Below are positions 43,725 to 53,026 of a stretch of DNA of 64,000 nucleotides, one piece after another. Each line of letters opens with the position of its first letter. The stretch's first letter is position 1. The stretch covers positions 1 to 64,000 of the forward strand of contig NZ_FOJM01000005.1 of NCBI RefSeq assembly GCF_900111825.1, given 5' to 3'. The notes beneath the pieces are model-generated. The model searched no databases and was not told the origin of the DNA. It worked only from the letters and a program-made list of their open reading frames with translations. The DNA is from Pedobacter suwonensis. Its GTDB lineage: Bacteria > Bacteroidota > Bacteroidia > Sphingobacteriales > Sphingobacteriaceae. The position numbers and the translations under genes were made by a program.

Positions 43725-44675
43725 ATGAAAACGATCTTAAAATTAACAGCGCTTGCGCTTACCCTTTCTTTTACGGCCTGTAAAAATGATAAGAAAAAAG
43801 ACGATAATGCTAAAACTGCTTACGCCGAAGCAGATGAAAAAGATGTAAATGCCATTATTGAATATAATAATGTAATGGTAAGTTTTACCGATAAAAACAA
43901 CGATTACATCAAACGTATCGAAAATAACATCGTTAAAATTGAAAAAGGGCTGCAAAATCCAGGCGATCATTTTGCTTTCATTGGTTTAATCCAGCCTTTT
44001 TCGATACCAACAATCAGCAGCAACAAGCTAAAGCCTGATACCCCGCCTAATGCGCTAAATAAAGATGATCAGAAATTTTTTAAGGAAAATGTAACCGCGA
44101 TGACCAGTTTATTGGATAAGATCAAAGAAACGTACAAATCTTTAGATGAATACATCAAGGCAGAAGACTGGAAGGATGATAAAGGGACTAAGGGAAAGAC
44201 CTTGGTAGATTCTATTTACAGCATGGGTAAAAAGTACTATACATATGATGATTTGGTTTTGGCCAAGCTAAACCTGATCGGAGATGATGCAGAGCGGGTA
44301 ATTTTAAAAACGCATCCCTTAAAGGAATATATATATGCGCTGAAGGACGACCGTAGTGCGACCGCTGCGTTTACCAAATTAATGGCAGGCACTAAAAATT
44401 ATAAATCCATAGAGGCCAGGGCTAAAGCCGCTTATCAGGCCCTTGAGGAACAGCATCAAAAACATGCTGCTATGGCTGCACCAGATGCAACAAAATATCC
44501 TGGGAAGGATGGCTATTTTAAAAATTTTAATGAACGATTAAATGACTATTTAATTGCTGCACGAAAAATGATGCGCGATGCTTCCGCTTCTGGTCAGCTA
44601 ACTGATTACAATATCGAAGAATTGGTTCGCCACCAGGATAATATGCGTTCTGCTTACAACAATTTTGTGGATTAG
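43725..44675 (+). CDS. DUF3829 lipoprotein (YiiG-like)
   Basis: About 316 residues from the Met at 43725; an alternative Met is at 43707. Lipoprotein signal ending SFTAC, with a Lys-rich stretch after it. The mature part is all-helical with the DUF3829 pattern (NAIIEYNNVMVSFTDKNN, LNERLNDYLIAARKMMRD, YNIEELVRHQDNMRSAYNNFV). Function unknown. Single gene. Confidence 0.82.
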   Translation: MKTILKLTALALTLSFTACKNDKKKDDNAKTAYAEADEKDVNAIIEYNNVMVSFTDKNNDYIKRIENNIVKIEKGLQNPGDHFAFIGLIQPFSIPTISSNKLKPDTPPNALNKDDQKFFKENVTAMTSLLDKIKETYKSLDEYIKAEDWKDDKGTKGKTLVDSIYSMGKKYYTYDDLVLAKLNLIGDDAERVILKTHPLKEYIYALKDDRSATAAFTKLMAGTKNYKSIEARAKAAYQALEEQHQKHAAMAAPDATKYPGKDGYFKNFNERLNDYLIAARKMMRDASASGQLTDYNIEELVRHQDNMRSAYNNFVD

Positions 44676-44816
44676 CCTTTAAAAAAGATTGGGTAATAAA
44701 TCCTGCTTCCTGATAACTTTGTTATGTTATCGTTAGATTACACTGAGCTTGAAGAAAAATTTAAAACTCTTAAAAATGAAGTTAAAGCAAGCTACGAATG
44801 ATAAACTTAGATGGGA

Positions 44817-44900
44817 TCGTCCTCTCGATCGGGCAACGCGGAGTGGAGAGATCTTTGTACTGAGTTATCCAACGAATTTAAAAGATTTTGCTTCGCAGCG
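44817..44900. repeat. Decayed TTTCGACTG/GGAGAGATC repeat
   Basis: Contains GTCCTCTCGATCGGGCAACG and CGGAGTGGAGAGATCTTTG, related to the repeats at 5072, 9171 and 51441. The short reading frame over it (44749-44958) is produced by the repeat. Confidence 0.55.
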
Positions 44901-44939
44901 TCTTCCGGCTTACAATAAAACTTTTAAACATAATTTAAA

Positions 44940-44970
44940 AACAAAAAGCCGATGCTAAAAACATCGGCTT
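44940..44970 (-). terminator. Intrinsic terminator of dnaJ
   Basis: AAGCCGATG (44946-44954) and CATCGGCTT (44962-44970), T-rich on the minus strand, 20 bp beyond the dnaJ stop. Confidence 0.88.
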
Positions 44971-44989
44971 CTCCATTATATTGGATTAA

Positions 44990-46153
44990 TTACTCAAAGT
45001 ATTCTTTCATTCTTTCGAAAAAGCTCTTATCATTTTTACCTGGCTGAGGCTTAAAGTTTGGCGATTCGCGTAATTTCTCCAGAACATTCCGTTCATCGCT
45101 GCTTAAAGCTTTCGGTGTCCAGATATTGATATGGATAATCTCATCGCCTCTATGGTAAGAATTAACCTCTGGTAAACCCTTGCCTTTTAAACGCAATAAT
45201 TTTCCGCTTTGGGTACCAGGGTCGATTTTAATTTTGGCTTTACCATCAATAGTTGGTACTTCGATGCTCATACCTAAAGCAGCATCAACAAAACTTAAAT
45301 GCAAATCGTAAACTACGTTATTACCTTCGCGTTTTAAAGTTTCGTGTGGAATTTCTTCAATTAAGATAATTAAATCGCCCGGAATGCCGCCATTTGGTGC
45401 CGCATTTCCTTTGCCGCTCATGCTAAGTTGCATACCTTCACTTACACCTGCAGGGATATTGATGGTAATGGTTTCTTCGCCACGCACAACACCGTCGCCA
45501 TGGCATACATTACATTTGGCAGTAATTTGCTGGCCGCTTCCGTTACAGGTAGGGCAGGTAGAAGCAGTTTGCATCTGACCTAAAATGGTATTGGTTACCC
45601 TGCGTACCTGGCCGCTGCCACCGCAGGTGCCACAGGTACTTACAGACGATTTATCTTTTGCTCCGGAACCGTCGCAGGTTTTACAAACGATCAGTTTATT
45701 AACCTTGATTTTCTTTTCCGCACCATGGGCAATTTCTTCAAGCGTTAATTTAACTTTGATGCGCAGGTTAGAACCTTTAGCTACTCTACGTCCGCCACGT
45801 TGCTGGCCACCGCCGCCGCCACCAAAAAAGCTCTCGAATGGGTTATGGCCACCAAAAATATCTCCAAAATTACTGAAGATATCATCCATGTTCATGTTTC
45901 CACCGCCGTAACCGCCCGAGGCACTGCTGCCTACACCGGCATGGCCAAACTGATCATAACGCTGTTTTTTTTCAGGGCTGCTTAACACTTCGTATGCTTC
46001 TGCAGCTTCTTTAAATTTATCCTCAGCAGCTTTATCTCCCGGGTTTTTATCCGGGTGATATTTGATCGCCATTTTACGGTAAGCCTTCTTAATCTCGTCA
46101 GCACCTGCGCTTTTGGTTACGCCCAATACGTCGTAATAATCTCTTTTACTCAT
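44990..46153 (-). CDS. dnaJ: Chaperone DnaJ
   Basis: 387 residues. J domain with HPD at 33-35, a Gly/Phe- and Gly-Ser-rich linker (about 75-125, including [21 protein letters not shown] as two short runs), four CxxCxGxG zinc repeats ([32 protein letters not shown], about 158-215), and the C-terminal substrate domains. Works with DnaK; grpE lies 88 bp upstream in the same direction. Confidence 0.97.
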   Translation of the reverse strand: MSKRDYYDVLGVTKSAGADEIKKAYRKMAIKYHPDKNPGDKAAEDKFKEAAEAYEVLSSPEKKQRYDQFGHAGVGSSASGGYGGGNMNMDDIFSNFGDIFGGHNPFESFFGGGGGGQQRGGRRVAKGSNLRIKVKLTLEEIAHGAEKKIKVNKLIVCKTCDGSGAKDKSSVSTCGTCGGSGQVRRVTNTILGQMQTASTCPTCNGSGQQITAKCNVCHGDGVVRGEETITINIPAGVSEGMQLSMSGKGNAAPNGGIPGDLIILIEEIPHETLKREGNNVVYDLHLSFVDAALGMSIEVPTIDGKAKIKIDPGTQSGKLLRLKGKGLPEVNSYHRGDEIIHINIWTPKALSSDERNVLEKLRESPNFKPQPGKNDKSFFERMKEYFE

Positions 46154-46164
46154 CTTTTTTTATA

Positions 46165-46234
46165 AAATGATTGAATGATTGAGTGATGGAATGAAAGAAT
46201 ATCAATTCAATCATTCAAATTCGGTCATTCAATA
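46165..46234. repeat. Intergenic hairpin ATTGAATGATTGA
   Basis: TGATTGAATGATTGAGTGAT on the left and TCAATTCAATCATTCAAAT, GGTCATTCAAT on the right pair, between grpE and dnaJ. One of the short-word spacer hairpins. Confidence 0.55.
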
Positions 46235-46241
46235 ATTATTT

Positions 46242-46823
46242 TTATGCTCCAACTACTACTTTCGCGAAGCGGATCACATTATCATTTAAGGTATATCCTT
46301 TTTCAACCTCGTCTATAACTTTACCCTTTAAATCTTCGGTAGGAGCAGGGATATTGGTAATAGCTTCATGGAAATCCGTGTTAAAAGGCTGGTTAATGCT
46401 TTCTACATCTTTTAAGCCTTTCTGTGCTAAAGTGCTTTTCAATTTATTGTTCACCAATAAAATACCTTCTTTAACAGGAGCCACTTCCGTAGCGCTTTCC
46501 ATTGCCTTTAATGCGCGGTCAAAATCATCTAAAATAGGTAAAAGCGAAACAATTACATCTTTACCGGCAGTTTGTAACAACTCTACACGCTCTTTTTGTG
46601 TACGGCGTTTGTAATTGTCGAATTCTGCATATAAACGCAGGTATTTATCGTTAAGCTGTTGGACCTCCGCCTGCAATTTCTCTTCGGCGGTCAATTCCGG
46701 TGCTTGCTCAGTCTCATTTGCGGTGGCATCAGTATTTTCTACGTTTTCCGTAGCATTTTCTGATGTGTTTTCAGGATTCATTATATTTTCTTCTTTATCG
46801 TTATTTTTCTTCTTATTAAACAT
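46242..46823 (-). CDS. grpE: Nucleotide exchange factor GrpE
   Basis: 193 residues. An acidic, Asn/Thr-rich N-terminus (1-55), long coiled coil (KLQAEVQQLNDKYLRLYAEFDNYKRRTQKE, as the family's), and the C-terminal beta wing with LPILDDFDRAL, FHEAITNIPAP and VDEVEKGYTLNDNVIRFAKVVVG. Partner of DnaK, operon with dnaJ. Confidence 0.96.
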   Translation of the reverse strand: MFNKKKNNDKEENIMNPENTSENATENVENTDATANETEQAPELTAEEKLQAEVQQLNDKYLRLYAEFDNYKRRTQKERVELLQTAGKDVIVSLLPILDDFDRALKAMESATEVAPVKEGILLVNNKLKSTLAQKGLKDVESINQPFNTDFHEAITNIPAPTEDLKGKVIDEVEKGYTLNDNVIRFAKVVVGA

Positions 46824-46950
46824 AATATAAGGCTGAATTTTTTTGTGTTAATCTCAACTATTTTGCCATAAACGTAAATCAGCCAAGCTGTCAGATTTAT
46901 GGATGATTATCTGAACAGATTGGCTGATTAGCTGACGGATGTCAGAATTT

Positions 46951-47634
46951 TTATGCTATTTGTGCATCTTCATGTACTATGCCATTTTCGCATTTGATGA
47001 TGCGTGAAGGAAAAGTGCGGATGATGTGGTAATCATGTGTGGCCATTAAAACCGCCGTTCCGGCCTGACTGATCTGTTTTAAAAGCGTTACGATTTCTTC
47101 GGAAGTTTCTGGATCTAAGTTCCCCGTTGGCTCATCTGCAAGGATAATTTCCGGATCGTTAAGCAAAGCCCTTGCAATTACAATACGCTGCTGTTCGCCA
47201 CCAGAAATTTCGTGTGGCATTTTTTTGATCTTAGAACGCAGGCCTACTTTGTCTAAAACATCTTTAATACGCTCGCTAATCAACTTTTCGTCTTTCCAGC
47301 CGGTTGCTTTAAGTACAAACTCAAGGTTTTTTTCTATCGTCCGGTCGGTGAGTAACTGAAAATCCTGAAAAACAACCCCTAACTTACGACGTAAAAAGGG
47401 TACCTGGCTTTCTTTAAGGTTTTTAAGATCAAACCCCGCGATATTGCCATCGCCATTACCAATATGCAAATCGCCGTATAATATTTTAAGCAGGCTGCTT
47501 TTTCCAGAACCTGTTTGGCCAATCAGGAATACAAATTCATCTTTTTCGATGTGTAAATTTACATTGGAGAGGACTAAATGTTTTTGTTGAAAAACATCAA
47601 CATTACTTAAATGAATTACTGAGTTGCCTGCCAT
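46951..47634 (-). CDS. ABC transporter ATP-binding protein, FtsE-like
   Basis: 227 residues. Walker A GQTGSGKSS, signature EISGGEQQR, Walker B IILADEPTGNLD, D-loop DPETS and H-loop MATHDYHII. The short size, and LDKVGLRSKIKKMPHEISGGE, resemble FtsE, which with FtsX activates cell-wall hydrolases. ftsX is not adjacent; a 67-residue protein precedes it, 1 bp apart. Confidence 0.85.
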   Translation of the reverse strand: MAGNSVIHLSNVDVFQQKHLVLSNVNLHIEKDEFVFLIGQTGSGKSSLLKILYGDLHIGNGDGNIAGFDLKNLKESQVPFLRRKLGVVFQDFQLLTDRTIEKNLEFVLKATGWKDEKLISERIKDVLDKVGLRSKIKKMPHEISGGEQQRIVIARALLNDPEIILADEPTGNLDPETSEEIVTLLKQISQAGTAVLMATHDYHIIRTFPSRIIKCENGIVHEDAQIA

Positions 47635-47635
47635 A

Positions 47636-47839
47636 TTATATTTCTAATTTTGCAATCTGCCCGAAAGGCAAATCTTTAACCATTTCCATAATGTATTCTT
47701 GCTTGTCGCCAAGTCCCAGTTTTTCCAGCGATTTATCAGGTCTGTCTACCCTAAAATAAGCTAAAAGTGTAAACTTGTCATCTCTTAACTGTACGTAATC
47801 CGGAATTTTGGCTATGCCTTTGACTTTTACGATATACAT
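47636..47839 (-). CDS. Small conserved-looking protein before the FtsE-like gene
   Basis: 67 residues from the Met at 47839 (YIVKVKGIAKIPDYVQLRDD follows). Not recognised. Mixed alpha/beta, no membrane segment or Cys. Its stop is 1 bp before the FtsE start, so the two form an operon and are likely linked. Confidence 0.68.
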   Translation of the reverse strand: MYIVKVKGIAKIPDYVQLRDDKFTLLAYFRVDRPDKSLEKLGLGDKQEYIMEMVKDLPFGQIAKLEI

Positions 47840-47890
47840 TGTGCCCAAAAATAGCATTTCCAAATGATAAGCGGAAGTTTGAATCCTTTT

Positions 47891-49834
47891 TTATCTGACT
47901 AACATAAGCCACCCTGTGTAGGTTTGAAATTTTTCATTTAAATAAACCGAATAATAATACACCGCAGGCGGAAGGTCTTTTCCGTTCATTTTGCCATCCC
48001 ATGGTTTAAAAGGGCCGGTACTTTGGTACACCACGCTGCCGTAGCGGTTAGTAATTTTAATTTTGGGGTTTGGAAATAATGCCGCTGCCGGGATATTCCA
48101 GGTATCGTTTACGTTGTCGCCATTTGGAGAAAAAGTATTTGGAATAACTACTTGTGGATAAACGGTTATATTTACCTCGTCGCTACTGCTGCTACAGCCT
48201 GATTTGGAAGTGGCCTGTAAGGTATAGGTGATATTGCGTGGTGGCGTGGCAATTGGATTCAGTTTGGTAGGGTCGTCCAGATAGCTGGCAGGTGTCCATG
48301 TATAAGTGACATCGCCTGATACTTTCCCATTTAAGGTTATTTTTTGTCCGCTTACGATTTCTTGGTCAGCACCAGCATCTGTCGTCGCATTTTTATTGAC
48401 CTTTACCGTGATTTGTGCGGTTTTGGAACATGCACCTTGACTAACAGTTACTGTATAGGTAGTAGTTTCGGTCGGGGCAGCAATGGGATTGGCGCTTTTG
48501 CGATCTGAAAGACCATTTGCCGGCGACCAAAGATACGCCGTTCCACCTGATGCACTTAATTGCACTGATTTACCTTCACAAATGCTAATTTCCTGAACAT
48601 TTGTGCCAATCGATATCGGGTCATTGACCTGTACATGGGTTATTGCATTTAATGAACAGCCATTTGTAGTGACGGTAACGATGTATTCACCTTCCATGGC
48701 TTTAGTTGCATTGATGATTGTTGGGTTTTGGGCTGTAGAGTTATAACCGTTTGGCCCTCTCCAGTTATAGCTTGTTCCTCCAGATGCCTGTAACTGAATA
48801 TTGTTGCCTACGCAGAATGGGCCAGAATTATTAGCTTCTGCAAGGGGTAAGGGAGTTACGTTTACGGTGATGGGGTCTGAAACTGCTCTGCAGTTAACTT
48901 TGTCTATATTACCGTTAATGGCCGTAATTAAACGATATAGATAAGTACCTTTAGGCTGGTTTAAGAAGTTGATGGTTGCCTGCTTTGTTGTTGCCCCAAC
49001 GATATCAACCCAACCGGTACCTTTGTTTTCCTGCCATTGATAAACCGGATTGATATACTCCGGCAAAATATCAGCGTTTACTATAAAGCTTTTGGTGTTT
49101 CCCTCGCACATATTTAGTGATGTATCATCCAGGTTAAAAAAAGGTGTGATGTAAGGACCACAGGCCTGTACCGTAATGTCATCCAAAGCAAAATCGTTAC
49201 CGCTGTCGGTAGAGGTATCATTAACGAGTTGCAGGGTCACAGTAGAGTTGTTTCCGTTGCTAAAATCAAGCGTGTATTGGTGCCACATCCCATCTGCTGT
49301 TACATTGCCGGTTGATGTATTGCCAAGGAAGTTACCATTGGGGTCAATCACCTTTAAAATCATCTTTGGAGGTGGGGCATTTGCTGCTGCTGAGTTGGTG
49401 TTCAGTACCCAGATCGATAAACGCAAAATTGTATTTGGGCAAAGATTGTCCATTTTCTGTTCGAAAAAAACAGTAGGGGTCGAAATGCCATCTATCAAAA
49501 GCATTAAGCCATTGCTATCTCCGGTATGATCTGTATGGTGCTGCCAGTAAATGGGGTAGGGATTGTCAGGTGTAGCAGGCGTTTTAACTAAGCCCGACTG
49601 GTTTGGTGCTAAAGCTCTTGGGTTTTGCCCCGGAGGCCCCTTAAAAGTGGTAAAGGTAGTTGCACCCGGAGCATATTGTGCTAAGGGACCATACCAGTTA
49701 TCCGCATTGTTGCCCTGCCCAAAAGTCTGGTTAATTAAAGGTTGTCCGAAAGTGCCGGTACATACCTGCGCCCTAACAAAATTCGCAAAGATCACGATAT
49801 AAAGAAAGGATAGCGCTTTTATTAAAGGATACAT
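47891..49834 (-). CDS. Secreted T9SS cargo with type B sorting domain
   Basis: About 647 residues. Signal peptide ending NFVRAQ, a lectin/carbohydrate-binding-like N-terminal part (about 25-230, one beta-sandwich with DDITV), PKD/Ig-like repeats with CEGKSVQLSASGGTAYLWSP and CVGNNIQLQASGGTSYNWRG, then the gliding-motility-associated C-terminal domain: NTFSPNGDNVNDTWNIP, ITNRYGSVVYQS, PWDGKMNGKDLPPAVYYYSV. It is exported by T9SS and probably anchored to the cell surface or released. No enzymatic domain seen. The function is likely adhesion. Confidence 0.88.
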   Translation of the reverse strand: MYPLIKALSFLYIVIFANFVRAQVCTGTFGQPLINQTFGQGNNADNWYGPLAQYAPGATTFTTFKGPPGQNPRALAPNQSGLVKTPATPDNPYPIYWQHHTDHTGDSNGLMLLIDGISTPTVFFEQKMDNLCPNTILRLSIWVLNTNSAAANAPPPKMILKVIDPNGNFLGNTSTGNVTADGMWHQYTLDFSNGNNSTVTLQLVNDTSTDSGNDFALDDITVQACGPYITPFFNLDDTSLNMCEGNTKSFIVNADILPEYINPVYQWQENKGTGWVDIVGATTKQATINFLNQPKGTYLYRLITAINGNIDKVNCRAVSDPITVNVTPLPLAEANNSGPFCVGNNIQLQASGGTSYNWRGPNGYNSTAQNPTIINATKAMEGEYIVTVTTNGCSLNAITHVQVNDPISIGTNVQEISICEGKSVQLSASGGTAYLWSPANGLSDRKSANPIAAPTETTTYTVTVSQGACSKTAQITVKVNKNATTDAGADQEIVSGQKITLNGKVSGDVTYTWTPASYLDDPTKLNPIATPPRNITYTLQATSKSGCSSSSDEVNITVYPQVVIPNTFSPNGDNVNDTWNIPAAALFPNPKIKITNRYGSVVYQSTGPFKPWDGKMNGKDLPPAVYYYSVYLNEKFQTYTGWLMLVR

Positions 49835-49899
49835 TGGCTGCGTCAAGTCAACACGCTAATATCCAAATAAAAAAAGTGTAATCCAATTGCTTATGGCAA

Positions 49900-50916
49900 T
49901 CAATTTAGCGAGTTTAAAAAACTGATGGTATTTACATTATCCGCATAATCCCAAAGTTTTGGGTGCTGGCTTTGGCCAAAATCAAAACTCATAATGTTTA
50001 TTGGCGATTTGGTAACCACACACTGAATATCTGCTGTTTTATCATTCAGTTTATTTTCTACGTCTTTCAGGTTTTCGTATTCTTCATAGTAAAGTACAGC
50101 CAGTGGCGAAGCTAAACTCTGATCTTCTTTTAACAGCAAAAAACCATTATCAAAATGTTTGGCAGCATTTACCAGATAAATGGATTTATTGTAATCGTAA
50201 TTATTCTGATATTTGAAATGGTTAATAATGGGCTGAAAACTTTCTATGCCCTCGTAGAAATTAGCAATCTCATATCCTTTTGGAAGATACAGCTTGGAAA
50301 CATTTCTGCAGCCCAGTCCAAAATAATCAAAAATATCGTTTCCCAGGCTTTGGATTTCCTCTTTAGTTTCTGTACCATCTAAAACTGCTACACTATTTCT
50401 GTTTTTCCGTATGATATTGGGCACTTTACTAAAATAATAGTCAAAATACCTGGATGAATTATTACTTCCGGTAGCAATTACAGCATCGAAATCTTTTAAG
50501 CGTTCCACGTATTCAATGTGATCTGCAAAAGCCGGTTCAATATTGATCAATTCAGCAAGAACAGTTTTAATCAATTGATCATCTGAAGACGAAAGTTTGA
50601 TTAAGGCTATGTTCCCTGTCGCTAAAACGCATAAAACATCATGTAGGCCCACCAAAGGAATGTTTCCTGCTAAGATCAAACCAATCTTTTTTGGAGATGT
50701 ATTGAATTGAATTGATTTGAACCAAAGAAGCAAATCGGTCTCATTTAACATTTCTGCAAATGATAGGATAGACTTTTTAATATTTTCTTCAGTGAACCAT
50801 GCATTAGCGTTTCCGGCACTATAAAGTATATTTCCTAGTATGTCAGCAGGGCTTGTAAGCTTTTGGCCGAGTTTACCGAATGCAATTATTGCTTTTTCTT
50901 GAGTTAATGCTGACAT
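49900..50916 (-). CDS. Acyl-CoA reductase (LuxC-like)
   Basis: 338 residues in the LuxC/acyl-CoA reductase family related to aldehyde dehydrogenases: LAGNIPLVGLHDVLCVLATGN, IATGSNNSSRYFDYYFSKVP, NRNSVAVLDG, and LGCRNVSKLYLPKG containing the catalytic Cys. It reduces acyl-CoA to aldehyde with NAD(P)H. It is divergent from the adjacent 4Fe-4S ferredoxin, a pairing common in Bacteroidota, though the physiological product is not known. Confidence 0.87.
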   Translation of the reverse strand: MSALTQEKAIIAFGKLGQKLTSPADILGNILYSAGNANAWFTEENIKKSILSFAEMLNETDLLLWFKSIQFNTSPKKIGLILAGNIPLVGLHDVLCVLATGNIALIKLSSSDDQLIKTVLAELINIEPAFADHIEYVERLKDFDAVIATGSNNSSRYFDYYFSKVPNIIRKNRNSVAVLDGTETKEEIQSLGNDIFDYFGLGCRNVSKLYLPKGYEIANFYEGIESFQPIINHFKYQNNYDYNKSIYLVNAAKHFDNGFLLLKEDQSLASPLAVLYYEEYENLKDVENKLNDKTADIQCVVTKSPINIMSFDFGQSQHPKLWDYADNVNTISFLNSLN

Positions 50917-50946
50917 ATTTAGAATTATTATTAATGGATTATATCT

Positions 50947-50954
50947 TATATTTG
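50947..50954 (+). promoter_or_regulatory. -7 promoter element of the 4Fe-4S ferredoxin gene
   Basis: TATATTTG matches TAnnTTTG, 41 bp before the ATG at 50996. The -33 element is not clear. Confidence 0.5.
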
Positions 50955-50995
50955 CAGGCGCAAAGGTAAACTAAGCAAAAGAATTAGACGAAAAC

Positions 50996-51346
50996 ATGGC
51001 AATTAAAATAACAGATGAGTGTATAAATTGTGGGGCATGTGAACCAGAATGTCCAAATAACGCGATTTACGATGCCGGAACTGCATGGCGTTTTTCTGAT
51101 GGTACGAATTTAGAAGGTATCATTGATTTTGGTAATCAAAAAATTGAAGCTGATGCTGCTCAGGAGGCAGTTTCAGATGAGGTATATTATATCGTATCCG
51201 ATAAGTGTACTGAGTGTAAAGGTTTTCATGATGAGCCACAATGTGCGGCAGTATGCCCGGTTGATTGTTGTGTAGATGATGAGGATATCCGCGAAACAGA
51301 AGAAGAATTATTGGCTAAGAAAGCCTGGTTGCACCAGGAAGGATAG
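50996..51346 (+). CDS. Dicluster 4Fe-4S ferredoxin
   Basis: 116 residues. Two ferredoxin motifs, ECINCGACEPECPNNAI (about 8-24, complete) and DKCTECKGFHDEPQCAAVCPVDC (about 64-86), the second with the long insertion of the Azotobacter-type low-potential ferredoxin. A C-terminal tail of about 30 residues. Electron carrier for a redox reaction of the neighbourhood. Confidence 0.93.
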   Translation: MAIKITDECINCGACEPECPNNAIYDAGTAWRFSDGTNLEGIIDFGNQKIEADAAQEAVSDEVYYIVSDKCTECKGFHDEPQCAAVCPVDCCVDDEDIRETEEELLAKKAWLHQEG

Positions 51347-51370
51347 TCTTGACCAGATATTAAGAAGGAG

Positions 51371-51397
51371 GTCTCGCTTAAGGTGAGACTTTTTTTA
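51371..51397 (+). terminator. Intrinsic terminator of the ferredoxin gene
   Basis: GTCTCGC and GTGAGAC pair (one G-U) around TTAAG, then eight T, 24 bp after the stop. Confidence 0.85.
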
Positions 51398-51440
51398 TTT
51401 GTGAAGTTTTGGTTTGATGCTACAGACTCCACTGGTTTGC

Positions 51441-51550
51441 TCGTCATCTTGACTGTAGCGCAGTCCCCACATTAAGTCAGAAGAGAGATCTTTGAACCAA
51501 ATTATTAAACGCTAGTTTAAAAGATTTCTCCACTGCAGTCGAAACGATAT
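51441..51550. repeat. Inverted repeat, TTTCGACTG/GGAGAAATC family (copy 3)
   Basis: CGTCATCTTGACTGTAGCGC on the left and TTTCTCCACTGCAGTCGAAA on the right, inner AGAGATCTTTGAACC. Intergenic, with short A/T-rich flanks. Confidence 0.7.
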
Positions 51551-51640
51551 TTCGAGAAGATTCTAACTCTTTATACCCTGTAATTTATTTTTTTGTAAAC
51601 TAATTTTTCTTAATGAAGACAATTGTTTAGGTTAAACCAA

Positions 51641-52093
51641 TTAATCAACATCGCTCTTATTAGGAATAATCAAAACCGGGCAGGCAGATTTTCTCGCTAC
51701 GTGTTCGGCTACGCTTCCCATTAAAAAGTGGTATAAACCAGTTCGGCCATAAGTGCCTATCACGATTAAATCCGATCCCCATTCGTCTGATTGTTGGATG
51801 ATACCATGTGCAGCGGTATCAATAACGCTTAGGTAAGTGGTAGCTATCCCGTTTCCGTATTTAGTCTCCATTTCTTTTAGTAAAATGTGGCTGTTCTCTT
51901 CGCTGTTATCATAAGTTTCCAGGAAAACAGGGGCCAGCGTTAGGTCTGCATTCACATTGGCTGGTACAGGCTCAATAATGTTAACCAGTGCTACTTCCGC
52001 CCCAAATTTTTCAGCCATATCGTAACCGGCTTTTGCCGCTTTTTCTGAGCAGGTACTATTATCAACAGCAATTAATATTTTTTTAAAATTCAT
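51641..52093 (-). CDS. Universal stress protein, single domain
   Basis: 150 residues from the Met at 52093 (NFKKILIAVDNSTCSEKAAKAG follows). ATP-binding pattern GTYGRTGLYHFLMGSVAEHVARKSACPVLIIP near the C-terminus. Probably binds ATP. Divergent from the NlpC/P60 gene. Confidence 0.92.
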   Translation of the reverse strand: MNFKKILIAVDNSTCSEKAAKAGYDMAEKFGAEVALVNIIEPVPANVNADLTLAPVFLETYDNSEENSHILLKEMETKYGNGIATTYLSVIDTAAHGIIQQSDEWGSDLIVIGTYGRTGLYHFLMGSVAEHVARKSACPVLIIPNKSDVD

Positions 52094-52200
52094 GGCGGGC
52101 TTATTTAAAAATGAACACCATAAAAATAACAAATTTGTATGGAAAATGTTAGGTAATAGCGGTAATTTATTAGTTTTACATCATTTCACGAGCAGATTAT

Positions 52201-52986
52201 ATGGAAAATCAATATGGTATTTGTAGAGTAGCAGTAGCCCCTTTAAGAGCAGATGCATCAGACCGAGCAGAAATTGTTTCACAATTGTTATTTGGTGATC
52301 ATGTTGAAATTATCCAGAAAGAAGAACGTTGGTGGCTGATTCAGAATGGCTATGATGGTTATCAGGGCTGGATAGATTTCAGGCAGCTGGCCGCCATTAA
52401 CCAGGACCAGTTTGCGGAAATGCAAGATTGTCATTTGTTGGCGCCTTTAAGTTTCAATAACGTGTTAACCGCCAATGATGGAAGTTTATATCATTTAAGT
52501 CCGGCAAGTAATCTACCCTTTGTAAAAGATGGATATTGTTATGCGGGAGAAGAAAGATTTAAACTGAATTTTGAACCATACGATAACAATACGGTGAATT
52601 TTACGGATAAAGTAACCGAAACAGCCAAATTTTTTCAGAACATCCCCTACTTATGGGGCGGAAGGCATTTATTTGGCTTAGATTGCTCAGGTTTTACGCA
52701 AACCGTTTTTAAAATGTTGGGTGTAAAGTTAAACCGCGATGCTGCTCAGCAGGCGGAACAAGGTGAACTGGTTGGTTTTCTCGCCGAGTGTAAGCCAGGT
52801 GATGTTGCGTTTTTCGATAATGAGGAAGGCCGGATTACACACGTGGGTATTATGTTGAGTCCAAGTGAGATCATCCATTCCTCTGCAAAGGTTAAAATTG
52901 ATCCAATTGATGATCAGGGGATTTTTAATAAAGAACTGGGAAAATATTCTCATAAATTGAGAATTATTAAACGTTTTGTGGAATAA
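52201..52986 (+). CDS. NlpC/P60 (C40) peptidoglycan endopeptidase with SH3 domain
   Basis: 261 residues. N-terminal SH3b (GICRVAVAPLRADASDRAEIVSQLLFGD) and C-terminal peptidase with Cys162 (LDCSGF), His214 (THVGIM) and His226 (third residue). It cleaves stem-peptide bonds such as D-Glu-dibasic acid. No signal peptide is visible, so it may act on cytoplasmic recycled muropeptides, as the YkfC type does. Confidence 0.9.
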   Translation: MENQYGICRVAVAPLRADASDRAEIVSQLLFGDHVEIIQKEERWWLIQNGYDGYQGWIDFRQLAAINQDQFAEMQDCHLLAPLSFNNVLTANDGSLYHLSPASNLPFVKDGYCYAGEERFKLNFEPYDNNTVNFTDKVTETAKFFQNIPYLWGGRHLFGLDCSGFTQTVFKMLGVKLNRDAAQQAEQGELVGFLAECKPGDVAFFDNEEGRITHVGIMLSPSEIIHSSAKVKIDPIDDQGIFNKELGKYSHKLRIIKRFVE

Positions 52987-53026
52987 TGGCTAAAAATGTA
53001 TCTTATTATAAGCAATACATTTCTTT

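Noticed and set aside
44749-44958. 69-codon reading frame between the DUF3829 and dnaJ genes
   Set aside because: It runs through a decayed intergenic repeat and into the dnaJ terminator, and its product resembles no protein family. It is a by-product of the repeat.
45585-45911. 108-codon frame antisense to dnaJ
   Set aside because: Pro/Ser-rich shadow opposite the zinc repeats and Gly-rich linker of dnaJ.
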